Shown one piece after another: positions 1-12,203 of a stretch of DNA of 64,000 nucleotides. Numbering within the stretch: position 1 is the first letter of the stretch; every line of letters starts with the position of its first letter. The notes beneath the pieces were generated by a model. It saw only the letters and a list, made by a program, of their open reading frames with translations, made no database searches and was not told the origin of the DNA. The position numbers and the translations under genes are program-made. Origin of the DNA: Linum tenue (Eukaryota > Streptophyta > Magnoliopsida > Malpighiales > Linaceae); the NCBI GenBank assembly GCA_946122785.1, contig CAMGYJ010000007.1, forward strand, positions 40,449,587 to 40,513,586, in the 5' to 3' direction.

Positions 1-458
1 AATTAAAACATACGAACGAGATTCTAACTAGAGAAGAAGGGAATTCGAAAATGAATCCAAAGGTGACTATTTGTGGTACTCGAGTGATGAATTGTTGGTG
101 TTATGAGACTGAAATGATACAAAGTAAAAATAAGAATTTCTTTTGTTATGAGACTGAAATGATCACGAACTCAAATTTACAACCTACAAGGATTTGATAG
201 AGTGGCTAGTCATGGACTTCAAAACTATAAATGCTAAATTTCAACGCTCATGATGCACAAATCTGTCTCTCTTATCCCTCTTTTGTCGACGTAAAGGCGA
301 CTCTAATGTTTTATTTATAATTTTGTATGATTTAGTTACTAGTAGGTGGTAACAAATATAAGGAAGCCTAGGGGCATATCTGCAATAATTAGAAAAACTA
401 GCCACTAGCCTGGGAAACCGGCTACCAAGTACCAACAGTCTTCCACGTGAATTTCCGT

Positions 459-467
459 GTATATATA
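459..467 (+). promoter_or_regulatory. TATA box of the DEM/VID27-like gene
   Basis: A TATATATAA-type stretch lies about 175 bases before the ATG at 638, followed by a pyrimidine-rich leader. This spacing fits a core promoter with transcription starting near 490. The rest of 1-458 is AT-rich upstream DNA in which I see no gene. Confidence 0.5.
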
Positions 468-637
468 ACAGCCTAGTCCCCGTCCCCACCTTCCTCCCTC
501 TTCCCTTTTCAGAACCACGCACTTCTTGAAATTTCAGGCAAACTTTTTCCATTTTGCGAAAACGATCGACACAGAAAATCTTAACGAGCTCGCAGAACAA
601 TTCCCACTTTGTCTGCGTCTTCCGTACAATCTCCGCC

Positions 638-3091
638 ATGGGAACTTCTCATAGCCGCGAAGGATCAGACCTCTCCGACTCCGACGACTACCACTCCGAA
701 ACAGAGGATCGCGACGAAGAAGAAGAAGAAGAGTACGAGGAGGTTCACTACGACGCTGTCGAGCGCCAAGAGACGCCTCAAACGACTTCTTCCAACCGGA
801 CAATCGACGACATCGACACCAAATTGAAATCGCTGAAGCTCAAATACGGCGATGCCTCTCAGGGCGGTGGCGACCGTCGCGTCAAGCTGTACCTCCACAT
901 AGGTGGAAACAGTCCCAAGGCTAAGTGGATCGTCTCCGAGAAGTCGGCTTCGTACGCCTTCGTCAGGAGCTCCGAGATCGGCGGCGGAGGGGATTCCGAT
1001 GAGGACGAAGGAGGATCTTCCAGCGGTGGAGGTAATAATTCGTTGTGGATTCTCCGGGTCGGGGCGAAAGTTAGAGCTAGGGTTTCGACGGAGATGCAAT
1101 TGAAGATGTTTGCGGATCAGAGGAGGGTCGATTTCGTCGATAGTGGTGTCTGGGCGTTGCGATTCTCCACTGATGAAGAGTTCAGGAAATTCGTTAACGA
1201 GTACAACGATTGCTTGTTCGAGAATGTGTACGGGCTTAAAGCCACCGAGGAGAGTAAGGTGAAGGTCTATGGGAAGGACTTCATCGGCTGGGCGAAACCG
1301 GAAACTGCCGACGATTCGATGTGGGAGGACGCGGAAGGCGGCGATGCTGCCGGAGAAGAGAAGTTCTCGCCGTTGCGTGCGAATCAAGATTTGATGGAGG
1401 AATTCGAGGAGGCAGCTAATGGTGGCGTCCATAGCTTGACTCTGGGTGCCCTGGACAACAGTTTCCTTGTCAGCGATCTGGGTGTTCAGGTTTACAGGAA
1501 CAATCAAAAGGGCATCCATGGCAAGGGCATTTGTGTGAGCTTTGATCACAGAAACAGTGGATCTAGTTTGACGAAATCTAATCCGAAGAAGGGGATGCTC
1601 ATGAGAGCTGAAACGAATATGATGCTTATGAGTCCCATGAAGGAAGGCAAACCCCATTCCACAGGGATCAGACAGCTTGATATAGAAACAGGGAAGATTG
1701 TGACAGAGTGGAAGTTTGAGAAAGATGGGACAGAGATTACAATGAGGGATATCACAAATGATAACAAAGCGTCTCAGTTGGATCCCTCAGAGAGTACATT
1801 CTTGGGGTTGGATGATAACAGGTTGTGTCAATGGGATATGAGGGATAAGAGTGGGATTGTGCAGGATATCGCTAAAGCCAGCGATTCGCCTGTTCTGCAA
1901 TGGAGTGAAGGGCATCAGTTCTCGAGAGGTACTAATTTCCAATGCTTTGCGAGTACTGGTGATGGATCCATTGTTGTTGGGTCACTGGATGGGAAGATTA
2001 GGTTGTACTCAAGGAGATCACTGAGACAGGCTAAGACAGCTTTCCCGGGTCTTGGTTCGCCCATCACTCATGTGGATGTTACTTATGATGGGAAATGGGT
2101 GCTAGGGACTACTGATACATACTTGATTCTCATTTGCACTCTGTTTACCGACAAGGACGGTAAGACTAAGACTGGATTCGGTGGTCGAATGGGGAATAAA
2201 ATACCAGCTCCTAGATTGTTGAAGTTGATTCCACTGGATTCGCATTTGGCTGGTGGCAATAACAAGTTCCATGGCGGTCATTTCTCATGGGTAAGGACTT
2301 AGACTTGATTGTAGTTTGATTTGCCTTTCGTGTTGTTTTTCTATGTGCCATTTACTGTTTTTTTGTATTTGGCAATGCCTGTTCGTCTCTTTTGATTAGA
2401 GTTCAAATGCTACCAAGTCTCCAGGTTTAAGATTTGTTTATTATTTCGATCAATGCTTTCCTTCCTTTCAGTAAAAGATTGATGCTGTCCGAGTATCGTG
2501 ATCCAAGTTCTAAATCATGGCATTATATTGAGTTTCTGTTTGTGAGCAAAGATGGCATGTGGTCACTGTTTGGTGCAATTAGTTGATGAAAGGATGACTG
2601 GTACAAGTATCCCCAAGAAATCCCTTTTCGTAGTCCTCTCCTGTGTTGACATGATGAATAGCTTTTCATACTTCTCCAGCCTTGTAACCTTTATAAACGT
2701 CAGACTAGCATTTGGGGTGCTTATGATGTAATCTTGGATGTGTGGCTGAAGTTAGTAACGTTTCTTGTTCCTTTTTTTATTTTGTTTTCAGGTGACTGAA
2801 AATGGTAGACAAGAGCGCCACATCGTGGCAACGGTGGGGAAGTTCAGCGTGATATGGGACTTTCAGCAGGTGAAGAACAGTGGACACCACTGCTACAAGA
2901 ATCAGCAGGGCCTGAAGAGCTGCTACTGCTACAAGATTGTGCTGAAGGACGAGTCGATCGTGGAGAGCCGGTTCATGCACGACAACTACGCCGTCAGCAA
3001 CTCCCCCGAGGCTCCTTTGGTTGTGGCGACGCCAATGAAAGTCAGCTCCTTTAGCCTCTCCGGGAGCAAGCAGCAACGGTCCCGCGGTTGA
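638..3091 (+). CDS. DEM / VID27-like WD-repeat protein, two exons
   Basis: Exons are 638-2290 and 2792-3091, with a 501-base GT-AG intron in phase 0, giving about 650 residues. The protein begins MGTSHSRE, followed by a highly acidic stretch (residues 20-38), and resembles the plant DEM (defective embryo and meristems) / CYPRO4 family, which shares the VID27 domain with the yeast vacuolar import and degradation protein Vid27. The C-terminal half has WD/beta-propeller-like strands, for example [11 protein letters not shown] near residue 389, [13 protein letters not shown] near 445 and [15 protein letters not shown] near 478. The second exon adds the conserved end ([20 protein letters not shown]). 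MGTSHS fits an N-myristoylation signal. The open frame extends upstream to 554, but only through a TTG, so 638 is the first in-frame ATG. The family is needed for meristem organisation in tomato; the biochemical role is not established. Family assignment is firm, function is not. Confidence 0.9.
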
Positions 3092-3624
3092 GATTTGTGG
3101 CCGTCGGTTCATTTTCGTAGTGTTATTTGATTTGTGCAGAGTTGGGTTTATTTGATTTGTGCAGAGTTTGATTTTTCTGGTTTCTGCTGTTTGTAGGCTT
3201 TGATTTTTCTTCTCATCGACTCTCTCTCTTACACGCTTGCTTGCACACACCTCAAACTGATATCCGTTGTAGTACTTGGATTTCTGCTTGTACCTAATGC
3301 CATTGAGAATGAATTCGTCTTGTGTTTCTTTTAATTGTTGCAGTTCATATGTGATGTTTGTTTACTTAGTCCAGTAACTGGATGCAGCAGCTTGCGATGG
3401 CAACGGAGCAACTTTGCGGCGGCTACTAGTATAGCTGTGATCTCCCCTCTTTATTTTATTACGGTAAACAACGGGAGCAAAGGGCACCCAACCTTACAAA
3501 TCAAGAGGAGTGATGGGGAGTATTACTCCCAACCAAGTCGTACATCAACAAGTAATGGAGCAGTGTGCTCGGGATCGGGATTGGGATTGAATGGGAACCC
3601 AAGGGCATGTGGTGACTGTCAGTC
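3092..3624. other. 3' flank of DEM-like gene, no gene seen
   Basis: T-rich 3' untranslated and flanking sequence up to about 3330. After that comes sequence of unknown origin with an open frame (3335-3772) that has no recognisable protein features and runs into the LTR starting at 3625. Confidence 0.5.
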
Positions 3625-3971
3625 TGTCACGACTTCCGAAGCCATGCGACGTCTTGAGGCTTTTGCAAACTTGTTATTAGTCTTTCCTACATACGCATGC
3701 CAACTGGTTGCGCCCTACCTTGTGCTCATCAGGGAGGCGACAATAGCCCCGACTAGTTGTTCTCTCTCATAATGATCTTCTTCATAGTCAAGTCCTCGAC
3801 TAGCGACAAACTTCCCGGACTAAACTCGGTCGGCATGTCTTACTCGGCTAGAACGATGCAAACAACGCCCTAATGCTACATTCACCCCCTTTGCCTATGT
3901 TGTGGCACGCTAACCAGATGGCACGCCTTACTTAGTTGGTCAACATGGGCACGGCAATTCAGGTCGTGACA
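3625..3971 (-). repeat. 3' LTR of the TRIM-like element
   Basis: Direct repeat of 4979-5342. Both copies share the stretch around CATGCCAACTGG, the GACAATAGCC segment and the GGACTAAAC segment. It is preceded (minus sense) by the polypurine tract. Confidence 0.82.
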
Positions 3972-4359
3972 TTCTCCCCACTTAAAACATAGCACACCCT
4001 CGTGCTAAGAAAGAATGCTTCTTTCTGCACCATGTACTGCGGCACACATACAAAACGATCGTGACCATTAACATAAGACACCATCCCTTGATGGACACAC
4101 ACTTCATTTGCGCTCCTCATGCTAGCCTACAGTGCCCTGTGCACATACCTTATCACCAATCAAACTGAACCTTCCCTCTCCACGCTTCCTGGCATTAGTA
4201 CCTCGGTCAAACAGTATTCGTGCAGGCGCGGCATCTCTTCGCATATCGATGGTCATCACGATGACCCACGATGACCCAAGCTCAACACCTCGCATAGGTA
4301 GAGCTAATAATAGTGGCAATACTAGTGTGTCCACATTCCGGATCAACTGATCTCGCAAC

Positions 4360-4802
4360 TAGTGATGGCAATTTGAACCGGCCCTGACCCGTGATGGGGC
4401 GGGTATCACTCGACCTGCAGTAGCGTGGCGAAGGGGCATGGGTATCCACTTGCGACCCGCCTTGTCTTGCCACATTTTTTACTCATTCTATCTCAATTTC
4501 TTATAGTATCTATACACATTTCTCCTATTTTGACTTTTCTTCAACTAGTTAGAGTCGATATTTCAACTTGTTACACTCAATTACCTGTTCTATTATCACT
4601 ATTTTTCATTCATAAAATGTTTTTCTTTTCGTTTTATTGTAAAAAGCAAAATTTGCGTGTATTTTTTCTGATAACATGTAAGAGTGGGTCGACCAACCGT
4701 GCCCTGTACCCGCGCGGGTTTTACCCGCCCTGACTTGTAGTAGAGTGGAGCGGGGCATGGGTATTCGGGTACCCATCCCGCCCCGCCCCATTGCCATCAC
4801 TA
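4360..4802. mobile_element. hAT-type MITE inside the TRIM-like element
   Basis: Inverted termini TAGTGATGGCAAT (from 4360 and ending at 4802) are flanked by an 8-base target duplication with one mismatch, CTCGCAAC (4352-4359) and CTCACAAC (4803-4810). The termini are followed by GC-rich GGGGCGGG/CGGGTA words. There is no transposase frame. The 8-base duplication and terminal T-A-G are typical of hAT elements. Confidence 0.85.
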
Positions 4803-4978
4803 CTCACAACTCTTGGACCACCTCTCATTCCAGCATAGAGCCGGATCATGAAAGGAGCCGCACCTTGTCTGTGTCCACCCTTGCACCAACGATCACTCTC
4901 CGCTCTCATCGAACTCGGTAGGATATGACACCCCCACAACATACTGTATTGAGAGATGTTTCGGTTTTGATACCACTT

Positions 4979-5342
4979 TGTCACGTGGTAAGACTTCTGA
5001 AACCCGTGCAGCATGTTGAGGCTCTCACAGTATCGAGACTAGCCTTTCTCACATACACATGCCAACTGGTTTCCCCCGGCCTTGGGCTTATTAGGGAGGC
5101 GACAATAGCCTCCAACCAGTTGTATCATCTCTCGCAACGATCCCCTTCATAGTCAAGTCCTCATCTAATGATAAGTTCCCCGGACTAAACCGGGTCAGCA
5201 TGTCTGACTCAGCCAGAATGATGCATGGGCAGACAACGACCTAACACTATAGTCGCCCCTTTTATCACTCTTGTGGTAAGCTGACCAGATGAAACACCTC
5301 ACTTAGTTGGTCAACACGGTAAGGACAATCCTGGTCGTAACA
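4979..5342 (-). repeat. 5' LTR of the TRIM-like element
   Basis: Upstream copy (minus sense) of the 3625-3971 repeat, followed by the primer-binding site at 4968-4975. Confidence 0.82.
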
Positions 5343-8060
5343 TGACCCGTCGAAGCTAAAAAGTTGGCAATGACGTTGCCCTCCCTAAAAATGTGCTCGA
5401 GACGAACATCCCAATCTTGCTCCAACATTTGCCAAACATGCCTTGCCAGCTGGTAGTGAGGATGAGGAGGCATCACCGTCTGTACCAACTCCATCGCTAT
5501 GCGAGAGTCTGTCTGCAACACCAGCTTTCGAACCCCTAGGTTCTAGTTCCAGACACACCTCAAATCATGTAACATGCCCATCATCTCCGCCCGTGTAATC
5601 AAACATCCACCAAGATTCATCGTAAAGGTGCCCTTGAACATGCCCGAGTCACTTGAACAACTCCTCGTTCCGTCAAACTTTGAAGCACCTAAGAAACTGA
5701 GCCATCAGTATTAACGCAACACCACCCTGATTGTTATGCCTTCCACCCAATCAGCTTCTATTTCTTCATATGCTCCATTCCCAGGGTAATATTCTCATTC
5801 GAGAATGCTTCGTCTATCTGGTTACTTAGTCTCTCTGCACTGAATTGAAGGGAGGGCACATTAGCTAGCTTCTTTTCAAACACATAGGAATTTTTGTTTT
5901 TCCACAACAACCAGCATACTCCGACAAACTATGCGAAAGTCACCCTTGGGATTCTCCCTGTCAGGTAGTGCATCACCCACCCATTAGCATCTATTCAAAA
6001 GAAAGATTCATCTAAATCTTCTTCAAGGAAGCTCTACCAGAACTCCTGGGATAGGGACAATCCCTCAGAACATGTAAGGTCGTCTCGCTGTTGCCTCCAC
6101 ACACCGGGTAGAAATCTGACCCTGTTAAATGGCGTCGCCGCCTCTCGGCATGGGTTAGGAGCTTGTCGTGGACCAACAACCAGAAGAAAGTGTGAATTCT
6201 CTATATTGTTGGAGCTAGCCAGACCGTCCTCCATACCAGGAGTGAACCACCTGGTTCATTCTCGTCATTGATAAGCTCGTAGGCGGTTTTCAAAGAAAAC
6301 TACCCATTGGAAGAAAACAACCACATAGGTTTGTCAGAAGCAACCTCACGAGGGATGTCATGAAGCTTAATCTGCTCCACTACACCCGTTGGAAGGAAAG
6401 CTTTGATATAGTCCAAGTTCCACTCCTCATTCGGGACCTTCTCCGCCACCGTAAGCAACGTCGCCTCCTAAGGTAATCCAAAAGCCAATTCTGCAAGTGG
6501 TGGCCCATCATGAAGCCATCTATCCAGCCACAAGCGGGTTTGCCTGCCACTGTGTATATTCCAAAGATTACATTCGGTACGATGTGTAAAACTCGGAGAA
6601 CGTCAAGCCAAAGATTAGACAACTGTCCTGAAGTTCTGGGTCGATCTAGTCCCCCTTCAATTCTCATATATTTTCTCTGGATAATTTTGCCCACAAACTA
6701 TTTAGCTTTAGCAATAAATGCAACATAATTTTGAGCATGAAGGCATCATTCATCTTCGTTGCATCCCGCATGCCCAACCCTCCTTCTTTTGGTCAACAGA
6801 GCGTGTTCCAGTCCAATAGATGTATCTTGCGGCCTGCTTCAGAGCTTCCCAAGATAAAAGCTCTCATTTTCTGTTTGATATATATATGGTAATGACTGGT
6901 GTACGTCAGACGTATAGTATATATATATCAAGGTTCAAAAAGGCGATAGGCGTAAGGAGGGAGTTGAGGCTTCGCCTAGCGCCTAGTTCGCCTAAGCGTG
7001 GAGGAAAAAGTAGTTATTTACACTACATGATGAATGAAATAATAATCTACAACACTTCCTCACTTCAGTTCAAATGATTAGTAATTTACTCAACACTTAA
7101 TGCCAAGAACATTTGATTTCGTAGTTGACGTAAATTTTCTCCTTTAATATTGACTTTCTAGCTCCATCTAGTAATGTTTAGGAGAGACTTATATGTTGCC
7201 TTACTATATTGACGTGTTACAGTATCTAATTAGGCTCGAAACACCTAAGCGAGACGTTTTCCCATTGCCTTGCGCCTAGAAGTGTCTAAGCGTAAGATTA
7301 AACGTGCATTTTTGAACCATGATATATATATAGTACCATACACTAGTCGGTAACAAAGTAGTCTGCATAATGTATGCCGGTAAGAACTCCACTGTTGATT
7401 GAGCCAGTGTCATATATCCTGCCAGGGATAGAGTCAAGACTTCCCACCCTGTGAGGCGAGCGTCAACCTTGTTGTTTAGGCCCATGAAGGTTGCTTTAGA
7501 TATTCAGTCATGAATTACTAGGACTCCAAATATCTTCCCAGGTTTTTAGTTTTCGGGATCCCCAAAATGTTACTAAGTGTTGTGGCCTTGATACCCTCCA
7601 CATTCTTTCAAAAGAATACCCGCGATTTTGGTTTGTTAATCTATTGGCAAGATGCCTCCCCCAAAGACTTCAAACGTCTCATTTATCACCTGTACCTGTG
7701 AATCATCAACCACTCCAAAGAGAATGAGAGTGTCAACAAAGAATAAATGAGACAAGTCATGCTCTGTACTCGCAGGCCTAATTGGCCTTCATCTTCCCTC
7801 CTCCACAACTCCACGAATCAAGAGTCGCAGTCTTTCCTTACATGGATTGAAAATGTATGGGGAGAGTGGACAACCTTGCCTTGGGCCTCGAGATAGTAAG
7901 AACTATTAGATACGCATCCTTGCAGTAGAGATGCATTTGATGGTGATCTCCATGAAATGCGCCGGTAGTCCTGCCGCCTAGAGAGTGTCCTGGACAAAGT
8001 TCCATAGAGTACGAAACCCTAATCGGATGAATGGGACTCTAATACCGTAAGAAACTTGTA
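5343..8060 (-). pseudogene. Degenerate LINE (L1-type) ORF2 remnant
   Basis: Minus-strand fragments in the order expected for a plant LINE ORF2. Near 7850 reverse transcriptase motif RQGCPLSPYIF. Near 7750 the catalytic box region HDLSHLFFVDTLILFG. At 7485-7340 the post-RT segment ending AYIMQTTLLPTSV. At 6860-6750 HLLDWNTLC and KEGGLGMRD. At 5521-5343 an RNase H-like domain (LQTDSRIAMELVQ, then LEHIFREGNVIANFLAS). Several frameshifts and stops separate the pieces. The catalytic aspartates normally found as F/Y-ADD read F-V-D-T, so the copy is dead. It is split by a MITE at 6929-7321 and stops exactly where the TRIM-like LTR begins (5342/5343). Confidence 0.82.
6929..7321. mobile_element. MITE within the LINE remnant
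   Basis: Termini CAAGGTTCAAAAA (from 6929) and its inverted partner ending at 7321 (TTTTTGAACCATG), with subterminal CGCCTAG/GCGCCTAG words on both sides. The flanking ATATATAT on each side could be an 8-base target duplication, though it is simple sequence. LINE coding resumes on either side. Confidence 0.75.
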
Positions 8061-9052
8061 TGAAGGGTCGGATTTGGAGGGGAACCCACAAAAGGGCTCA
8101 TGAGCCATAAGGGATGTATATTATACTGCGAATGACATCGTCATCTGTACAAGCTAGGTAGCTAAGTTGAATTACAACGATAATATCCAACTAAACACTA
8201 TCTACCAATAAGAAAGAGGCACTTGTCATGTACACTGATTACTGAAATCGAAATGGATACAAGGTAGAACGACATCGTTCATTCCCTGTTCATCACTTGC
8301 TTCTAGTTAAAACATTGTCGTGCTACAAGCTCTGCAATATCCTTGGTCCAGGTGCAAATCTTAGCAACAAGCTTCCCAAACTTATGTTTTTCTCCAATAG
8401 GCATTGCATGACTGTCTAGTCTAGATGCTTGTCTATGAATGCATCGATATGCAGAACTTTCCTAGCTCCCAACTTCAAGTGATTTTTTGCATTCAATATA
8501 AAAGAGGCGCAGAGAGTAGCATAGTTTCAAATAATCATATATGGTACTTGTAAATTGGGAACGACAACTATATACTCTGTCGATTTACCGAGCTTGGGAA
8601 AATTTTATGTTCTTTTATACGTATATATTTTTCTCCCTCGCTATTTTCATTTCACTAATAATCGTAAAACTAAATCTCAAAACTGATGATCTATATCGAG
8701 AGAGAGCACAATTATACAGGAGTTGAGTTGCCTATCATATCATGTGTACACCAAATGAAGAGTAAATTGTAAAATGTAAAAGACACCAACCCCAAAATCA
8801 ACTAACAAGAAGACCATCATGCTGCCTGCCTGCCTCCCTCCCTGCTCTAATCCTTTGCTCCTACTTCGTCAACTCATCTCTACAGTTGCACCACATCCAA
8901 ACTCTCAGAAGCTGGAACTAATATTAGGGTTCGCCAGCACCCCACCCTACAACAAGAATCAAAGTCAAAACCCCTGATTGCCGCGCCCCTACTGCCATCT
9001 ATCAGGCAGACAACCCGAGAAATCTCCGACGAACAACATCACCTTTACCCTT
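8061..9052. other. Intergenic sequence and 3' end of the ceramide synthase gene
   Basis: No gene seen. The right-hand end (about 8800-9052) is probably the 3' untranslated region of the minus-strand gene that ends at 9053. Confidence 0.4.
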
Positions 9053-12000
9053 TCAGTCCTCTTCTTCCGAGTCTGCAATGGCAAGAAATAACTATGATCA
9101 GTTGCTGGGGCTTGAAGCAGAAGTGAGCCACTATTGCAATAAGATGGAAAAACAAAAAAAAAAAAAACTAAAGGACCAGAAGCTAGGAGGTCATCTGTTG
9201 AAAGATGGAACCAAATTGCATCCATATGTCATTCCAATGTCAACTAATTACAGGAAAAAGAAGAACAACAGACACAAACTCACTAACTAAAGCGGTGAAG
9301 CCTTACCAGATCTTATATCGCCTTCAACCTTTCCCCTATTCAATAGTTGCTTTTTTATCATAGCCCATATCAGAATCCACCAGTAGATGTGGAATATAAG
9401 TAACGTAATCAGTAACGTGTTGAACCCATAGTACAATGACCTTGGGTACCACCGTCTTAAATCCAAGTACTCCACAAGATCGCGGCTGCAGATAAAGCAA
9501 CCACATGATATTGTAACAAATCTGACAGACATAGAAAGGAGGAAAGGAGATCAAGTAATGTGACAAACCTTGTACTACTGATAACCCAAAATGGGAAGAA
9601 TATCAATCGCAGGATGAGCCACGAGGCAGCAAATAAACCAAAGCAAATGCTTGCTCCAAGCTCCTTCCTGGTCTTGTTAAAGATCTTAGCAGCTTCTAAG
9701 AATACATCACTAGCATCATGGAGGGCCAGGATGATAGTACCTATCCGGAAAAAGCTGGAGAGGGAAAGTTTAGACATTTGACTACATCGTCAGTTAGAGG
9801 TGCTTCTTCTGAAAAGCAATTTATAGAATAGGCAATCTTAGAGAGAATGAACAATGCTTTAATAGCTCAGATATGCCATTTTCTGGTTATGTGAGACACC
9901 AAAAAGGGAGTTTACCAAAGTTTGTTACTGTTTGAATCATATGACAATTCTACAAGATGTTCTTGTCAGATGCCAAAGTTCACCCACCCACAAAGAGAGA
10001 TGAATAAGGGCACCGCTTTCGAACTATAAAACTATTTGAATTCAGCAAATGAAATAGATTTGGTGAACATTAAGAATCTTAAGTAGAAAATGAACGACCA
10101 ATCGTTCACCTGCGTCAGGTGGTAATGGGAAGTCCATTTCTTCAGTGAAGACGACAAATGGAAAATGCAATGAAAGGGTGAAGCAAGAAGATGGCCATTG
10201 GACAAATTATAAGGCCAATGAAAACCTTTAGGATGTGTCAACTACAATAAATTGTCAGTCATAGAGCTATGTGATCACTGAAGCACTACCTTGTAACATA
10301 CGAGATTCCAATCAATGCTACTGTAACAACATGATGAGACATCATGACAGAGAAATCCTTCCTTCTAGTTTCCCACAGAATGAGAGCAGGAATACTATAG
10401 AGGTAGAATCCACACTGGCACATGTAATATAGCATAATGGAAAGCCTGCAATGGAAAAATGACTTGTCAGTGCTCAGGATAGAAACTTAGAGCCATAATG
10501 ATGTATGACTCTCATAACATAAGATACTATTTAAAGACAGAAGAGAAATTTGGTATCTAGAGTATTAGAAATACACCACACACACAAAAAAAAAATGATA
10601 AGGCTGATTAGCCTGAACAACTAGCAGTAATAAGAACAAAAATATTATATTTTAGACCCAATCCCAATAGTTGCCCACAAAAACAGCAGGATAGCTAATA
10701 CGATTTAACTACTCACTTCAATTCTTGATTTGGCAAGCCTCTGAAGTACAGCTGTGAATCCCAGAACCATGGCTCCTCAAACAGAATCTTCAGAACATAC
10801 ACTTCAAGAGTGGCATAGTATGTCAACTTCCACATTGACTCGGTGCATTTAACAATTGTCGCCTGTGTAACCTCATCTATCTTCACTGAAGCTGCTCTCT
10901 TGCCTAACAACCAAACAGTCAAACCCTACAATGTACACAAGAACAGGGCATCACAAGGAGGTGAAAAATAAGAAGAGTGAAGTGTTCAGTTCCACTCTAG
11001 TTTCTTTCTCCTATACAAATGACACCAGGTCAACTTATGACACAGTGTAATGGCCAATTTTACAGATTCTATGAAACACCACAAACACAAATACACAATT
11101 CATACACAAAATTTTTGTCTCATATTCTCAGTCCTGTCAAGTAATATCGAACAGAACAGCTTCTGCGAGAAAAAGTTCATATTTTCTCAACAAATAAAGC
11201 TAAAGATGCAAAATGTTTATGTTTTTTAAATTAATAAACAGTTGGAGAACAGATACAAGATGATCCTGACACCAATTTCATCTTTTTCTAATCACTAAAC
11301 ACACCCTTCTGAACAATCATTTGCTAATATTTTATAGTCAATCCCACAGTGCTTCAAGATACCCAAATGAATAAACTCCTGGCTCTACACATTTGTTGTT
11401 CAGATGAAGCAAACAGAGAAAAAAAAATATTCCTTCAAGTTTGATTACATAATGTAAGATGGTGATGCCCTCCCCTGTACCGTGTACCAACTTTGGTGAG
11501 CCTAACCAAAGAAAAGACAGGTGGGAGACGATCCAAGAAAATCTTTCGAGGAGAAACTATTATTGCCAAAAGCTCCCCAAGGAAAGGTTGCCTAAACCAG
11601 ACACCCAGAGTTCCAAAAGAGTTTTCCAAACAACTCAACTATTTTACTATGGCCTTAACAGCTAGGAGACATACCCATTCCAAGCTAGACAGCACAGGAA
11701 CTCAGCCAATGGGACACTATTCGAAAGTTGTACTTCCAAGAGCTTCCACATTACCAATCATGACAGCGTTCCTACTGCTCAAATCAGTTAAACAACACTC
11801 GACGAAATGCAGGAAACTATGCCGGAGCTTTCTCAAATTGCTCAATCCTAATCTAGCAGTAGACTCGTCGTCTATGGGGGCAAAGCATGAATCAAAACCA
11901 ACTAAGAATACGTCGAAGCCTAAATTCTTTCCCATGGCTTCACCAACCCATGGAATCGCAGCAACCAAACAAGAGCAATTAAATAACCATATAATCAGAA

Positions 12001-12203
12001 TTAAAGCCAAGAAAACGAGACGCGACAAAGCGAATGCAACAAAAGAAAGCAAGAAAGCAAGAAAAGCCAAATCTAACCCGAAAGAGGAATTTGTCGAGGA
12101 GGAACCTAGCGCCGCAGAGACAGACCGCGAAGCAAACAGCGGTGACGGAATGCCAGGGTTCCGGCGGCCCAATATCGCGGCTCCAGATCCCGACGGCGTC
12201 CAT
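9053..12203 (-). CDS. LOH: Ceramide synthase, LAG1/LOH (TLC domain), six exons
   Basis: Exons (minus): 12203-12078, 10925-10717, 10445-10290, 9754-9569, 9485-9307 and 9072-9053, all joined at GT-AG sites, giving 291 residues (876 bases with stop). It acylates sphingoid bases with acyl-CoA in the endoplasmic reticulum membrane to make ceramides. The protein starts MDAVGIWSRDIG, with the first membrane segment and ARFLLDKFLFR by residue 42. The LAG1 motif follows: MMSHHVVTV with the catalytic-type HH at 149-150, then ALHDASDVFLEAAK with HDASD at 176-180. Further membrane segments include LLIFHIYWWILIWAM. The end DIRSDSEEED is the acidic tail usual in the family. Length fits plant LOH proteins (about 290-310). 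The last coding exon is only 20 bases. Which LOH paralogue it is cannot be settled by eye; the N-terminus looks closer to the LOH2 type. Confidence 0.92.

Larger units (their letters stand above)
3625..5342 (-). mobile_element. Short non-autonomous LTR retrotransposon (TRIM-like)
   Basis: Two direct repeats of 347 and 364 bases (3625-3971 and 4979-5342) bracket about 1 kb with no gag or pol frame. Read on the minus strand, the LTRs start TGTYACGACC and end in CA. The upstream LTR is followed three bases later by TGGTATCA (4968-4975), the start of a primer site complementary to initiator tRNA-Met. A polypurine tract AAGTGGGGAGAA (3972-3983) abuts the downstream LTR. Length and lack of coding capacity fit a TRIM or small LARD. 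The internal region carries a hAT MITE at 4360-4802. The flanks (CAGTC and TGACC) do not form a 5-base target duplication. Confidence 0.82.

Noticed and set aside
554..637. In-frame N-terminal extension of the DEM-like protein
   Set aside because: It opens with TTG rather than ATG, and the family start MGTSHS lies at 638.
665..1657. 330-codon minus-strand frame across the DEM-like gene
   Set aside because: Antisense shadow of the exon; no family features, and the plus strand is clearly coding.
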